The position numbers and the translations under genes were made by a program. From Candidatus Schekmanbacteria bacterium (lineage in GTDB: Bacteria; Schekmanbacteria; GWA2-38-11; J061): DNA of 64,000 bases. How positions within the stretch are numbered: the stretch's first letter is position 1; each line of letters starts with the position of its first letter. Location: NCBI GenBank assembly GCA_016219965.1, contig JACRJM010000004.1, positions 496,001 through 560,000 on the forward strand, read 5' to 3'. Below the pieces are notes generated by a model that had not been told where the DNA came from, ran no database searches, and saw only the letters and a program-made list of their open reading frames with translations. Shown here one piece after another: positions 31,647 through 41,479 of this stretch.

Positions 31647-32687
31647 TCAACTTGGCGTCATATTATTATTAAGAAAAGGCTCAACCTCAGCTTTTGAGAC
31701 CAGGTTTCGTGCAAGCAGCTCCTTCATCGCCATTTCCATAGTCTGCATACCGTATTTCTGGCTTGTCTGTATAATTGAAGGAATCTGGGAAAGTTTGCCT
31801 TCTCTTATGAGGTTACGTACGGCAGGTGTTCCTGTCATTATCTCGAACGCGCCTACGCGTCCCTTTCCATCTCTTCTTTTAAGGAGTGTCTGGGTTATAA
31901 CTGCCTGGATTGATTCTGAGAACATGGAACGTATCTGCGCCTGTTGCGCTGCGGGGAAGACGTCAATAACGCGGTCAACTGTCTTAGGAGCACTTGATGT
32001 GTGCAGGGTGCCGAAGACAAGATGCCCTGTCTCTGCAGCCGTAAGCGCAAGCTGAATTGTCTCGAGGTCGCGCATTTCGCCGACGAGGATGATGTCCGGA
32101 TCTTCACGGAGCGCAGACCTTAATGCATTTGCAAAGCTGTGGGTGTGGGGTCCGAGTTCACGCTGGTTTACAAGGCAGTTTCTGCTTTGATGAACGAACT
32201 CTATCGGGTCTTCTATTGTAAGGATATGTCCTTTAAGCTCTGTGTTTATAAGGTCTATCATAGCTGCCAGCGTAGTTGATTTGCCGCTTCCGGTGGGGCC
32301 TGTAACAAGGATAAGCCCTTTCTCTTTTCTTGAGAGTTCTGCTAAAACCTTTGGAAGTCCGAGATCTTCAAGGGAAAGAATCTTAGTAGGGATTGTTCTG
32401 AATACCGCCGCCTCTCCTCTATTCTGAACAAAGGCATTGACCCTGAAGCGGGCTATATCTTTCATTGTGATTGAAAAATCTATTTCGTGCAGCTCCTCGA
32501 AGGTTTTTCTCTGATGGTCATTGAATATATCATAGAGGAGGTTATGAACATCTTCCTGGGCAAGGGGAGGCATCTCGAGTTTTTCAATATCGCCGTGTAT
32601 TCTCAGCATAGGGACTTCACCGGAACTTAAGTGAAGGTCTGATGCTCCCTGCTGATTTGCGAAAATAAGGAGTTCCGATATATCCAT
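31647..32687 (-). CDS. pilT: type IV pilus retraction ATPase PilT
   Basis: A 346-residue ATPase with Walker A GPTGSGKSTT, Walker B DPDIILVGEMRD and the His-box GTLHTSSAPKTVDRV. The C terminus shows the PilT retraction motif region (TPAVRNLIREGKL) and QKYGMQTMEMAM. It disassembles the pilus from its base at the inner membrane. It starts the pilT-pilU operon; the gap to pilU is 24 bases. Confidence 0.92.
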   Translation of the reverse strand: MDISELLIFANQQGASDLHLSSGEVPMLRIHGDIEKLEMPPLAQEDVHNLLYDIFNDHQRKTFEELHEIDFSITMKDIARFRVNAFVQNRGEAAVFRTIPTKILSLEDLGLPKVLAELSRKEKGLILVTGPTGSGKSTTLAAMIDLINTELKGHILTIEDPIEFVHQSRNCLVNQRELGPHTHSFANALRSALREDPDIILVGEMRDLETIQLALTAAETGHLVFGTLHTSSAPKTVDRVIDVFPAAQQAQIRSMFSESIQAVITQTLLKRRDGKGRVGAFEIMTGTPAVRNLIREGKLSQIPSIIQTSQKYGMQTMEMAMKELLARNLVSKAEVEPFLNNNMTPS

Positions 32688-32869
32688 AATATGTTTCCTC
32701 CAGGTATTTTTATTAGAATATCATAAATTTTTAAAGAATTGAAAGAGTAGTTGTCAATTAAATTCAGAAGGCTTTTTATTAATTCATCACTTAATTTAAC
32801 AAGCCTTGACTTAAACACGGAGTGGGAAGTAAGGTTATACATCCGGAACTAAGTAAAAATAGAGTCATT

Positions 32870-34504
32870 ATGATGAACTTTAAAAGAAAATATTTCCTGT
32901 TATTTCTGTTATTCGCAATCTCTCTTGTGTACCTGTCAATCGGGATAGACCTGGATCTGGGACATTATGATGAAGGTTTGATGGTATATACGTCTGCAAG
33001 AATAATGAATGGAGATATTCCCTATAAGGATTTCTTTTCTAATTTCCCCCCCGGACAACTTTATCTTGTTGCATTGCTATTCAAAATATTCAGCGTAACC
33101 GTAATAGTTGAACGCATTGCTTCCGTGATTATATTATCATTTCTGTCGCTGACAGTTTATCTGATAGCAGATAAAATCCTCCCACGCCGGTTTGCTTTAC
33201 TTGCCTGGTTTATTTCTCTAATACACATAGGCGCATACGGATTCTATGGCAATGCTGTTCCGTCTGCTCTGCTTTTTGTCATGTTAAGTGTGCTGTGTCT
33301 GTTCTTATACATCGATGGCAAACAACGGGGATGCTTGCTGGTTAGCGGAGCAATGCTGGGGATGGCAATCTTGTTTCGTTATGATATCGGGGGTTATGCT
33401 TTTATAGCGGAATTCCTCGCAATCTTTGCCTTTATTCATAATGAGGCTGAAAAATTAAATGGCAATATGGCAAGTGGAGTATCAAACACATTAAAGATTG
33501 TTTCTTTTATGCCGGCAGGCATGATGATCGCGCTTATCCCATTGGTATACTTTTTCAGGGTTGTCCCTATTCATGACCTTGTCTATGATTTTGTCGTTTT
33601 CCCATTTAGTATTTATCCCCAGTCAAGAGCTTTGCAGTATCCATTCCCGATTCCTGACCCTTCAAGATATTTCAGCAGCGGAATATCATTGCCATGGCAA
33701 TTTATCTTCGAAACCATAAGCAGAGTGCCATTTTATTTCCCATTTTTGGAATATGTCCTCGCGGCATTTATACTCATATCAATGGTGCGGGGAAAAAAAG
33801 ATATTCTGGGAAAAAGCAATACATGGAGGGTGATAATATTGTTGCTTCTTGGTATATTGCTTTTAAATCATGCTGTAGTAAGGTCTGATGAAGCGCATGT
33901 CTTTTCAACCATGATGCCTGCAATAATAATCCTCTGTGTCTTAATCTTCCTTATAAAAGAGAGTAAGAGAAATAAAATATTATTCTCTATCCTGGCAAGT
34001 CTTATAGCTCTTTTGATTATCATTAATCCCTTATACAAAAAATCTATTCAAATACGAAGAGCCGTGTTTACAAATCAAAATGGCTCGTTTGAACTTGAAA
34101 GAGCCAAAGGGATATATTTACGTGATAAAAACGAGTCGGATTATCAGGATATGATAAAATTCATCCAGAGTAATGTCCCTGAGGGTGAAAAGATATTTGT
34201 AGGAAACTACAGGCATGACAAATCGTTTATCAGCGATATTATGGTTTATTTCCTTTCGAACCGCGACAGCGCTACAAAATTCCATGACCTGCACCCCGGG
34301 ATTGTAACTACAGAGCCGGTTCAGCAGATGATAATAAGAGACATTGAAATGCAAAAAGTTAAATATATTGTTTTATGGAACAATGAATCAGGTGAAACCA
34401 GCTCTCAGCAGAGCGGAAGCAAAATCCTTGATGATTATATCCGGAGCAACTTCTCATGTACCGGACTATTTGGCGAACACAGCATATGGAAGAGGAATAT
34501 GTAG
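32870..34504 (+). CDS. polytopic membrane glycosyltransferase-like protein (GT39 type)
   Basis: About 544 residues from either of two adjacent ATGs; a GTG at 32822 would add 16 residues. About nine or ten membrane helices occur in the first two thirds. An early loop has DLDLGHYDEGLMVYTSARIM and DIPYKDFFSNFPPGQLYLVA; the D-E pair followed by a Y-x-D-F segment is the usual first-loop motif of GT39/ArnT-clan glycosyltransferases. The C-terminal 150 residues form a soluble domain. The reaction is probably transfer of a sugar from a polyprenyl phosphate. Alone with no sugar genes nearby. Followed within four bases by the DUF2284 gene. Confidence 0.65.
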   Translation: MMNFKRKYFLLFLLFAISLVYLSIGIDLDLGHYDEGLMVYTSARIMNGDIPYKDFFSNFPPGQLYLVALLFKIFSVTVIVERIASVIILSFLSLTVYLIADKILPRRFALLAWFISLIHIGAYGFYGNAVPSALLFVMLSVLCLFLYIDGKQRGCLLVSGAMLGMAILFRYDIGGYAFIAEFLAIFAFIHNEAEKLNGNMASGVSNTLKIVSFMPAGMMIALIPLVYFFRVVPIHDLVYDFVVFPFSIYPQSRALQYPFPIPDPSRYFSSGISLPWQFIFETISRVPFYFPFLEYVLAAFILISMVRGKKDILGKSNTWRVIILLLLGILLLNHAVVRSDEAHVFSTMMPAIIILCVLIFLIKESKRNKILFSILASLIALLIIINPLYKKSIQIRRAVFTNQNGSFELERAKGIYLRDKNESDYQDMIKFIQSNVPEGEKIFVGNYRHDKSFISDIMVYFLSNRDSATKFHDLHPGIVTTEPVQQMIIRDIEMQKVKYIVLWNNESGETSSQQSGSKILDDYIRSNFSCTGLFGEHSIWKRNM

Positions 34505-34507
34505 TTT

Positions 34508-35080
34508 ATGGGAAAAGTATCATTTACCGGTGAAAATATCATTTCCTATATTAAAGCCCTGGGAGCTACAAACTGCCGGTTCATCACATCTAACCTTCTT
34601 GTCCCTGATGAAAAGATAAGAAAGTATTGTTATGAGAATGTGTGCGGCTGTTACAATAAACATTTAACTTGTCCGCCAAATACTGGTACTATTGCAGAAG
34701 TAAAAGAAAAGCTTGTGGGTTTTAACAATGTCATCCTTATTCAGTATTCAGAAAATATAGATGTGCAGAATGATAAATCGGGGCTCATAAGAACTAAATT
34801 GAAGCTCCATGATATTATACTTAAAACGGAAAAATACCTCGAAGGCTTTTTTAAGGCAGAAGACTTATGGGGGGTGATAGGAGGTAATTGCAGCCTGTGC
34901 GAAGAGTGTGCGGGATTTACAGGTGAAGAATGCAGGTATCCTGATAAAGCGCGAACCTCAATGGAAGCAATTGGTATAGATGTCATTGCCATACTTAAAA
35001 GTTTAAATCTTGATAGTGCATTTCATAAAGATAAGGTAAACTGGACCGGTGCTGTATTAGTCAGAGGTGAAATTTCATGA
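34508..35080 (+). CDS. DUF2284 cysteine-rich metal-binding protein
   Basis: A 190-residue protein with the DUF2284 cysteine set: CYENVCGCYNKHLTCPPNTG near residues 40-60 and CSLCEECAGFTGEECRYP near 130-150. Such proteins are predicted to bind iron-sulfur clusters or zinc and are common in anaerobes; their role is unknown. It follows the membrane protein by three bases. Confidence 0.82.
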   Translation: MGKVSFTGENIISYIKALGATNCRFITSNLLVPDEKIRKYCYENVCGCYNKHLTCPPNTGTIAEVKEKLVGFNNVILIQYSENIDVQNDKSGLIRTKLKLHDIILKTEKYLEGFFKAEDLWGVIGGNCSLCEECAGFTGEECRYPDKARTSMEAIGIDVIAILKSLNLDSAFHKDKVNWTGAVLVRGEIS

Positions 35081-35113
35081 CGAAATTTTAGACTATGCTA
35101 AATGGAGGATATT

Positions 35114-35995
35114 ATGAAAAAGTCACTTGTCAGATCAGTGCTGATATTGTTTCCTCTGTTGATGGTTTCTGGCTGTTCAATAAAAGAGTTTCGTTCTCCC
35201 ATAGTATTCCGTTCGCCCCTGATATTTGATGATGCTAAACAACAGGAACCTGTCCAGGCGCATATACCATATGTCAGCAAGGAAGAATTAATCGGGGAGG
35301 GAAAGGTAACAAAGATCACTTCACCGGAAACTGTTCCTCTGCTTTCAGATGAGGATGTAGTAAATAAAGGCATGGTTTTTCTGGGAGAAGTAAGCATCAA
35401 GAGCCCTGCGGAAGAAGGGATTTCAAAAGAAAAAGCAGAGCAGTATCTGAAATTAGAGGCTTTTAAGCGCTATGGGAGTATGGCTCAGGGTATTGCGAAT
35501 GTAGAATATAGCAAGAAGACAAGGTTGTTTTCAAGTGATAATGACCTGTATGAAAAAGCCTCAGCAGATGTGCTGACACAATCCAGAAAAACAGGCAAGA
35601 CAGTTGATGCGGGTTCCGGGCAGATATCGCCTGCTTCAGGTCAAAATACGGCAGTGAGCAGCATTGCTGAAAAATCCTTTATTGATATTCCTGTCATTTC
35701 TTCTGAAGAATTGTTCAATAAGAATTTCAGAATCCTGGGAAAGATCATTTTAGATAATGAATATCCTCAAAACTTTGTCACTAAGGATGAAGCAATAAGG
35801 GCATTGAAAATGGAGGCTTTCAGATTATATGGGGACCGGGCTGACGGACTGACTAATCTCAAATTCATAAAAGAGGCGAAAGTGTTTTACTATAAAAAAA
35901 CAAGACAGATAAGCCCTCCGGGGGACCCAAAAACCTATCTGAGTGCAACGGCAGAAGTAGTGATGCTTATACCGGAAGAAGGTCAGGTGAAATAG
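35114..35995 (+). CDS. lipoprotein with internal duplication
   Basis: About 293 residues from the ATG behind GGAGG; the ATG at 35102 overlaps that SD. Signal peptide and lipobox LMVSGCSIKEF. The mature part has two homologous halves: DEDVVNKGMVFLGEVSIK followed by KLEAFKRYGSMAQGIANVEY, and SEELFNKNFRILGKIILD followed by KMEAFRLYGDRADGLTNLKF. Each half is a strand-helix-strand unit like small lipoproteins that bind cell-envelope components. Function unknown. Converges on the minus-strand vWA operon. Confidence 0.65.
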   Translation: MKKSLVRSVLILFPLLMVSGCSIKEFRSPIVFRSPLIFDDAKQQEPVQAHIPYVSKEELIGEGKVTKITSPETVPLLSDEDVVNKGMVFLGEVSIKSPAEEGISKEKAEQYLKLEAFKRYGSMAQGIANVEYSKKTRLFSSDNDLYEKASADVLTQSRKTGKTVDAGSGQISPASGQNTAVSSIAEKSFIDIPVISSEELFNKNFRILGKIILDNEYPQNFVTKDEAIRALKMEAFRLYGDRADGLTNLKFIKEAKVFYYKKTRQISPPGDPKTYLSATAEVVMLIPEEGQVK

Positions 35996-36026
35996 TATTG
36001 CTCGTCTGTAAATTATAAGATGTAAA

Positions 36027-37046
36027 TTACAAGAAACGTTCTGTGCATATTGAGGCAATAAGAAAAAACAACCCGGCAAGAATCAGGAATGGAGATAATC
36101 CAATCCATTCAAGTTCAATGCTTTTGGTTTCTTCCATCTTCTTAGCTTCATGTAAAATATAGTTCATTAATTCATCCAGTGCTTTTTCATTGTCTACCCG
36201 GACATATTCCCCGCCTGTTATATTCGAGATGTTTTTAAGTGTTTCCTCTGTTAATGATGTTTTAATATATGAGCCGTCTTCGTTTATATAATAGCTGCTG
36301 ATCCCTTCCATCCCTTCATTTCTTATTGGTATTAAAACATCATTTCCGCTTCCAATGCCTGCTGTGTATATCCTTATCCCATGGCTTGCAGCAAGCCTCG
36401 CAGATTCATAAAGGGAAGATTTATCCATGCTTATGTCCTCTCCGTCAGATATGAGAATCATGACCTTCACACCATGAAAATCAGAGTTGCCAATCATGGA
36501 TATGCCGGTTTTTATTGCTTCACCGATATCACTTCCCGGGATAGTGATATCTGAATCCTTGATGTGTTTTAAAATATACATGCAGTACGAATAATCAGTT
36601 GTGAACGGGATAATCTCAATCCCTTTGCTGGCGAACATATAGGCGCCTATCTTCTCTCCATGCAGGCTGGATAATATATCAAGTGCAAAATACCTTGAAG
36701 AGTTGAGCCTGTTGGGAATAGTAAAAAGCTTCTTGGCCTGAGCCGGGAAATATACATCCTCGGCAAGCATTGATTTTGAAACATCTATACCAAGTACTAT
36801 TTCCAGATTGCTTCGATTAAAATAAGTTTTAGGGTACTGAAACTCCGGTTCTGCAAGTGATAGGCTGAAACTTGCAATGAGCAGGCTGATGAGTATGGTC
36901 TGAAGAATGAAGAACCTGATGTTTTTTTTCTCGCCGGAAAAAGAAAGGAGCCATTTATTTGAGCTCCTGTAGTTCATTATGGAAAAAAACAGGAATAACG
37001 GGATGATCAAAAGGAACAGAAGATAATAGATATTTCCGAGTCTCAT
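36027..37046 (-). CDS. vWA-domain membrane protein, MxaL/BatA-like
   Basis: 339 residues: two N-terminal membrane helices, a von Willebrand A domain with an intact MIDAS (DVSKSM near residue 90, the GSDIGEAIKTGI Thr/Asp region, ISDGED near 200), and a C-terminal helix (ILAGLFFLIASICTERF). BatA and MxaL proteins have this layout and act outside the cytoplasm with a MoxR ATPase. Last of six genes in the order MoxR, DUF58, MxaA-like, vWA, MxaK-like, vWA. The gaps are all under 25 bases. Confidence 0.82.
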   Translation of the reverse strand: MRLGNIYYLLFLLIIPLFLFFSIMNYRSSNKWLLSFSGEKKNIRFFILQTILISLLIASFSLSLAEPEFQYPKTYFNRSNLEIVLGIDVSKSMLAEDVYFPAQAKKLFTIPNRLNSSRYFALDILSSLHGEKIGAYMFASKGIEIIPFTTDYSYCMYILKHIKDSDITIPGSDIGEAIKTGISMIGNSDFHGVKVMILISDGEDISMDKSSLYESARLAASHGIRIYTAGIGSGNDVLIPIRNEGMEGISSYYINEDGSYIKTSLTEETLKNISNITGGEYVRVDNEKALDELMNYILHEAKKMEETKSIELEWIGLSPFLILAGLFFLIASICTERFL

Positions 37047-37061
37047 TTTTATTTGAGAATT

Positions 37062-37823
37062 CTATTTTTCGATTCGAAGTTCCAGTGGTTCGCCCGGCGC
37101 ATATCCGCCTCTTTCAGGGATCAAAGCTTCAAGATTATCCTTAAGCTCAAGACGTCCTTCGTTATCACTTTTGAGCATTTCATATTGTTTGACGTACTGG
37201 TTTGCATATAGAAGTTCGAGATTCCAGCGGGGAATGTTTTTCTCAACAGACGGACCGTCCGACATGTCAACGCTTGCAATGGCTGACTTTAAATCAGCAA
37301 TTGCGTCTTTCATCATACCCTGCGCCTTTTCAGTGTTCCTTTCAGTTTCTAAAACTATAAATGCGTTTAACAGTTTTACAGCGCCATAAAGATTATAGAC
37401 CTGCCATGAGATGCGGCTTTGAGGGGAATCCTTTTCTTTACCAAGCAGAGAGCTGCATCCGTCTTTCATAATATCAAGATGGTTTTTCAATGAATTAATC
37501 ATGTCAGGCACACTCTTTTCAAGGATGGGATTGTCCTTGGCCATCTTAATCTGATGGAGCATATCCTGCGCAATTGCCCACTGTCTCTGCAGAATCCTTA
37601 ATTGGACTTCATGTATAGATGGTTTGAGGTTGCTGTAAATAGTTATTGCCTCTTTATCATCTCTGATATTGTCAGCCTTTCTTATCCCTTTGCCCAGTTC
37701 AATATACTGTGCTTCAAGATTGCTGAAACTCCGGTACTGGATAAATTCATAAATGCCTAAAATCACGAACAGTGAAGCGGAAGCTACCGGCAGCCAGAGT
37801 TTTGAATTTATCTTCATATGCAT
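37062..37823 (-). CDS. MxaK-like membrane-anchored helical protein
   Basis: 253 residues: one N-terminal membrane helix (LWLPVASASLFVILGIYEF) and an all-helical extracytoplasmic domain with TPR-like repetition (SNLKPSIHEVQLRIL, QAQGMMKDAIADLKSAIAS-like units). It ends in RGGYAPGEPLELRIEK. Position between two vWA genes and topology match MxaK of methanol dehydrogenase operons; sequence identity to MxaK cannot be judged here. Assignment is by context and topology. Confidence 0.55.
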   Translation of the reverse strand: MHMKINSKLWLPVASASLFVILGIYEFIQYRSFSNLEAQYIELGKGIRKADNIRDDKEAITIYSNLKPSIHEVQLRILQRQWAIAQDMLHQIKMAKDNPILEKSVPDMINSLKNHLDIMKDGCSSLLGKEKDSPQSRISWQVYNLYGAVKLLNAFIVLETERNTEKAQGMMKDAIADLKSAIASVDMSDGPSVEKNIPRWNLELLYANQYVKQYEMLKSDNEGRLELKDNLEALIPERGGYAPGEPLELRIEK

Positions 37824-37846
37824 TCCACCATAAATTATTTTAAAGG

Positions 37847-38962
37847 TTAAAACTTCTTAAACCATGGTGTCAACCGCATGAAAGAATATGAAATCACTAT
37901 TATCATTCCTGTAAATATTAATGCCCATCTTGTCTCTTTTTTCTTTTTGATTATTTTTACCAATAACCTGTTCTTCTCCATTTCATTTATCTCATTGTAG
38001 ATCAGCCTTATCTTTTCTGTGCTCACTATCCTGGGCATATAGAATATACGTCCACCCGGATCGCTCCCTGATTCAGCGTCATACATGGCATTTTTAACCT
38101 CTTCATTAACATCTCCCTCTACTGCTATAATATATAGTCTGACCCCGAGACTTTTAGTTAATTTCACGACATTGGCAAAGTTGGGAAGTCCTTTTTTGAT
38201 ATCTTCATCACTCTTGTTTGCTTCAATCCGTCCGTCAGTGAAAAGTATTATGGCCATTCCCTGCCCGAAATTTATTTTTCGTAATCTGTCAGGAACTTTC
38301 ACTTTTCTCAATGTTTCACCAAGCAGGGTATATCTGAACCCGTCTATTTCTTCGAAGCTGGGCTGGCTGTCTTCTGGAAGGAGCATGAAGAAAACTGACA
38401 AAGCGAGCCAGGCTGCGTAAGATGCGTTCGTGGCTCCTCCTGCAGAAAGTTCCCTGAATACGATTGAATCTGAACCTCTTGTCAGGAGGGCCAGTTTCTT
38501 TTTCAGGATTTCTTTGTCAGACGTGGGAGGTGCGATTAATTTGGCATAGCTCGAAAATGCGATTAATCCGATAAGGTCGTCTTTCTGTCTTAGCTCAATA
38601 AAGTCCTCTGCGCCGTTAATAGCTATATCTCCAAGAGTCTCTTCCCCTGATACGCCGCCGGTCCTGTTCATCGAGCCAGAGAGGTCCTGAACTATCATTA
38701 TCCATTTTGACTCAAGATATGCCTCCTGCCAGAAACTGGAATATTGGATATTAGCTATGGAAAACACAGACACAATCATTAAAAGAGATAACAGAAAGTC
38801 CTCAAGGTTCCTTTTTATAAAACCGGGGGCGAGGCTTTTATCTAAGAGATAGACTCCGGCAAAGCCGGTTTTTGATGTCTTACTTCTTTTAAAATAAATA
38901 ACTGCCGGAATAACCGGTAAAAGCAGAAGCGCCAATGGATACTGGATATCTAAATCTGTCAT
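37847..38962 (-). CDS. vWA-domain membrane protein, MxaC-like
   Basis: 371 residues: two N-terminal membrane helices (about 10-25 and 50-70), a vWA domain with MIDAS motif DLSGSMNR (about 93) and LFTDGRIEAN (about 240), a large insert between them, and a C-terminal helix (ALIFTGMIIVISYSFM). MxaC and BatB proteins share this topology. Middle of the mxaRSACKL-ordered block. Metal-dependent ligand binding in the periplasm is expected from the intact MIDAS. Confidence 0.8.
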   Translation of the reverse strand: MTDLDIQYPLALLLLPVIPAVIYFKRSKTSKTGFAGVYLLDKSLAPGFIKRNLEDFLLSLLMIVSVFSIANIQYSSFWQEAYLESKWIMIVQDLSGSMNRTGGVSGEETLGDIAINGAEDFIELRQKDDLIGLIAFSSYAKLIAPPTSDKEILKKKLALLTRGSDSIVFRELSAGGATNASYAAWLALSVFFMLLPEDSQPSFEEIDGFRYTLLGETLRKVKVPDRLRKINFGQGMAIILFTDGRIEANKSDEDIKKGLPNFANVVKLTKSLGVRLYIIAVEGDVNEEVKNAMYDAESGSDPGGRIFYMPRIVSTEKIRLIYNEINEMEKNRLLVKIIKKKKETRWALIFTGMIIVISYSFMRLTPWFKKF

Positions 38963-38985
38963 AGGCTTTTACAGGTTTATAGTAA

Positions 38986-40584
38986 TTAGCTTTCATTTAT
39001 ATTTATAATCTCAGCCATATCTGATTTGAATTTATCTATTTCACCGTATTCCTTAAGTTCAGCGGCAATTATGTTGTCTGTTTCGTACAGGACTGTTTTT
39101 ACGTTTTTAATCTTATTCCCCGGAATCATATGCCTTACTGATTCAAAGAAGGTGCTTCCGCTTCCGCCAAAAGGTTCCTGCGGTATATTGTATCTGGCAA
39201 CAAGATATTCTCTTAAAAGATTGATGATCTCTTTTATATAGAGCCAGTGAGGCTTTGGCGGTGTGATATTAAGAAGTGTTTTTAGCCTTTCTAAAATCAG
39301 AGCATCAGGTTTTAGTTTTTTTAACAGAATATCTTCTGCCCTTATGTCTTTCTGTCTTTTCCAAATCCATCCAATCAATAAAAAAACTGCTAATATGGAG
39401 ACTGCAAAAATCAATAAGCTTGTTCTTGCCTTCAGGACATAGTCTTCAATGTCAAAATTCTGAGGTAAATCATTAGTGGGTATTATCAGCTTTCTTTCAG
39501 GCTCTTTGGTTGAGACTATAGACGCTGTCTTGAATATTATGGCTTCTGTCATGGAAGTCCTAACCTGTGTGTCTGAACAGGTTGTGCAGGTATAAGTTAT
39601 ATTTACCGGTGGTATTACGAATTCGCCCGGAGCATAAAATCTCATCCTGCCTGTGATAACAATGGGGCTTTTTAAGGCAGCTTTGGCATAATCATAAGTG
39701 TCAAACTCTATGTCAAAAAGTTCTTTTTGAATCTCATTCGGTTTTAAATTGATATTTGCAATCGAGCTTGGATCGATCTTTATAAAATCAGAGAAAGCTA
39801 CAGTCAGAGTAAATGGTATTGCATCTCCTAAATTGCCCCCATTAATGCCAAGAGAGAGTTTTAATCTGAGAGATGGCTCAAGCTTGACCAGGTAGGGCGA
39901 AGCTTCCGCAACATTTATGTCTTCTGCGAAAAAGTTGACCGCTTTAAAGAAGGGAATCTCAAAAATATTTACCCTGTAGATATTGTTCTTCTCTTCATAT
40001 AGAGAATGAAGTTTGCTTGCTAGAAGGTCCTGGCTATTCTTGCCGGCTCCGGTTTTCCATTTCAAATTAATGGCGTTAAAGAATCCATAGGTTGTGTCAT
40101 TTAATCTGATTGCGGGATGCACATAATCTACGTCGGAATTTTCGTTAAGCTTTTGGATAAGGGATTTTAGTGAATTTTTTGATGTATTCTTCTCTATCCT
40201 GAAAAAACAGGCATCTTCAGCTATATTGATGTCATAAAAGAAGTCTTTGAGTTCATTATATTCCTTTATGAGGGGTTTAGCCCTGTTTATGACCTGATTC
40301 TTCCTTTCATCTATGTCTTCCGTATAATCAGCGCCTCCTGACCGGGAACGAAAGACAACTGTGATCCATTCAGTATCGATATCAGGTATGACTTTGGAAC
40401 CATCAGAGCTATAAAACCATATATCATTGAATTCTATCTGAGCAGGAAATCTCTTTGCTTTTATGTCAGAGCTAAAATGGGAAACAGCTTCAGATAAACT
40501 GATGTTTATAAAAATAAAAAGGATGGAAGCAAAGATAACAATCAGGTTCACGCTATCTCTTTTATTACATTTATAATATTTCAT
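38986..40584 (-). CDS. MxaA/BatD-like membrane protein with extra N-terminal domain
   Basis: 532 residues: signal or anchor helix (about 12-30), a long extracytoplasmic region, a membrane helix near 395-415 (SLLIFAVSILAVFLLIGWIW) and a cytoplasmic C-terminal helical domain. The region around 225-385 has the beta-sandwich pattern of MxaA/BatD (GDAIPFTLTVAF, ITGRMRFYAPGEFVIPPV). The N-terminal 200 residues carry motifs such as SDVDYVHPAIRLNDT and NVAEASPYLVKLEPS, reminiscent of subtilase propeptide (I9-like) folds; this part is not typical of MxaA. Two Cys (CTTC) sit just before the membrane helix. Name is by position and topology. Confidence 0.6.
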   Translation of the reverse strand: MKYYKCNKRDSVNLIVIFASILFIFINISLSEAVSHFSSDIKAKRFPAQIEFNDIWFYSSDGSKVIPDIDTEWITVVFRSRSGGADYTEDIDERKNQVINRAKPLIKEYNELKDFFYDINIAEDACFFRIEKNTSKNSLKSLIQKLNENSDVDYVHPAIRLNDTTYGFFNAINLKWKTGAGKNSQDLLASKLHSLYEEKNNIYRVNIFEIPFFKAVNFFAEDINVAEASPYLVKLEPSLRLKLSLGINGGNLGDAIPFTLTVAFSDFIKIDPSSIANINLKPNEIQKELFDIEFDTYDYAKAALKSPIVITGRMRFYAPGEFVIPPVNITYTCTTCSDTQVRTSMTEAIIFKTASIVSTKEPERKLIIPTNDLPQNFDIEDYVLKARTSLLIFAVSILAVFLLIGWIWKRQKDIRAEDILLKKLKPDALILERLKTLLNITPPKPHWLYIKEIINLLREYLVARYNIPQEPFGGSGSTFFESVRHMIPGNKIKNVKTVLYETDNIIAAELKEYGEIDKFKSDMAEIININES

Positions 40585-40602
40585 ATCATTTACATAAAAA
40601 AA

Positions 40603-41478
40603 TTAGATGGCTTTTCTCATGAAGCTATCGATTCTTTGCCTGAAATTATCTTTTGGCCTGATTACTATTGAGTCAATTCCGGAAGTATCAAGGTTGTATT
40701 TCGTTTCTTCAATATGCAGTCTCATCTTTTCATTAAAAGATTCCCACTTGTTGAGATCAAGAAGCATGGTATGCCCGCTTTCATAATCTTTAAATGCTAT
40801 AATCCCGCAGGAATCTGAGGGGAGTTCTGTCTCGAAATCCTCGACTATCTGAAGGGCTTTAACCTCATGCTTGCTGGTACCATGAGTTGTTCTATGGAAA
40901 TTATATTTGCAATTAACCGGATACATAAAGTCTGAAAGAATGAATGACAGGCTTTCAGGGACTTCATTTATAAGTTTTGTCAATGCACGGTCTATGTTGG
41001 TAATAGGGCAATCAACCGGCTCTGTACGTGATATAACATTTAGAATGTCCATGAAATGAGGCATTCCCATTCGGGGTGGGATATAGGTTATCAAGTCATC
41101 AGCGAACATTATTAACCCGCATCCATTATTCCCTTTTATCGCGCTGTAGGCGAGAGATACGGCTATATTGGCCTGAAGCAATTCCTTTCTTCCAAATGAT
41201 ACAGATTTGCTGATGTCATAAAGGATCATTAAAGTGAAATAGCTCTCGGCAAGATATTCCCTGACATAGTATTTGCCGCTTTTGGCAGTTGCCTTCCAGT
41301 CTATGTTCCTAAATGAATCTCCATGTTCAAGTTCTCTCAATGACCAGAATTCATAACCTGAACCTCTGAATATGCTTTCCCAGTCTCCCGGGAATGGTGA
41401 ATTCACCCTGTGATTTAGAAATATCTCCAGAAGTTCTTTTTTGGAGAAAAGCTGCTGTTCAGACTTTATGGTTTCCAT
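40603..41478 (-). CDS. DUF58 protein, MxaS-like
   Basis: A 291-residue DUF58 protein with the family signature GYEFWSLRELEHGDSFRNID then WKATAKSGKYYVREY, followed by a degenerate vWA-like fold (LMILYDISKSVSFG). DUF58 proteins are obligatory companions of MoxR ATPases in Bat- and Mxa-type operons. No membrane helix is evident, unlike many DUF58 proteins, so it likely works in the cytoplasm with MoxR. It follows the MoxR gene by one base. Confidence 0.85.
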   Translation of the reverse strand: METIKSEQQLFSKKELLEIFLNHRVNSPFPGDWESIFRGSGYEFWSLRELEHGDSFRNIDWKATAKSGKYYVREYLAESYFTLMILYDISKSVSFGRKELLQANIAVSLAYSAIKGNNGCGLIMFADDLITYIPPRMGMPHFMDILNVISRTEPVDCPITNIDRALTKLINEVPESLSFILSDFMYPVNCKYNFHRTTHGTSKHEVKALQIVEDFETELPSDSCGIIAFKDYESGHTMLLDLNKWESFNEKMRLHIEETKYNLDTSGIDSIVIRPKDNFRQRIDSFMRKAI

Positions 41479-41479
41479 T

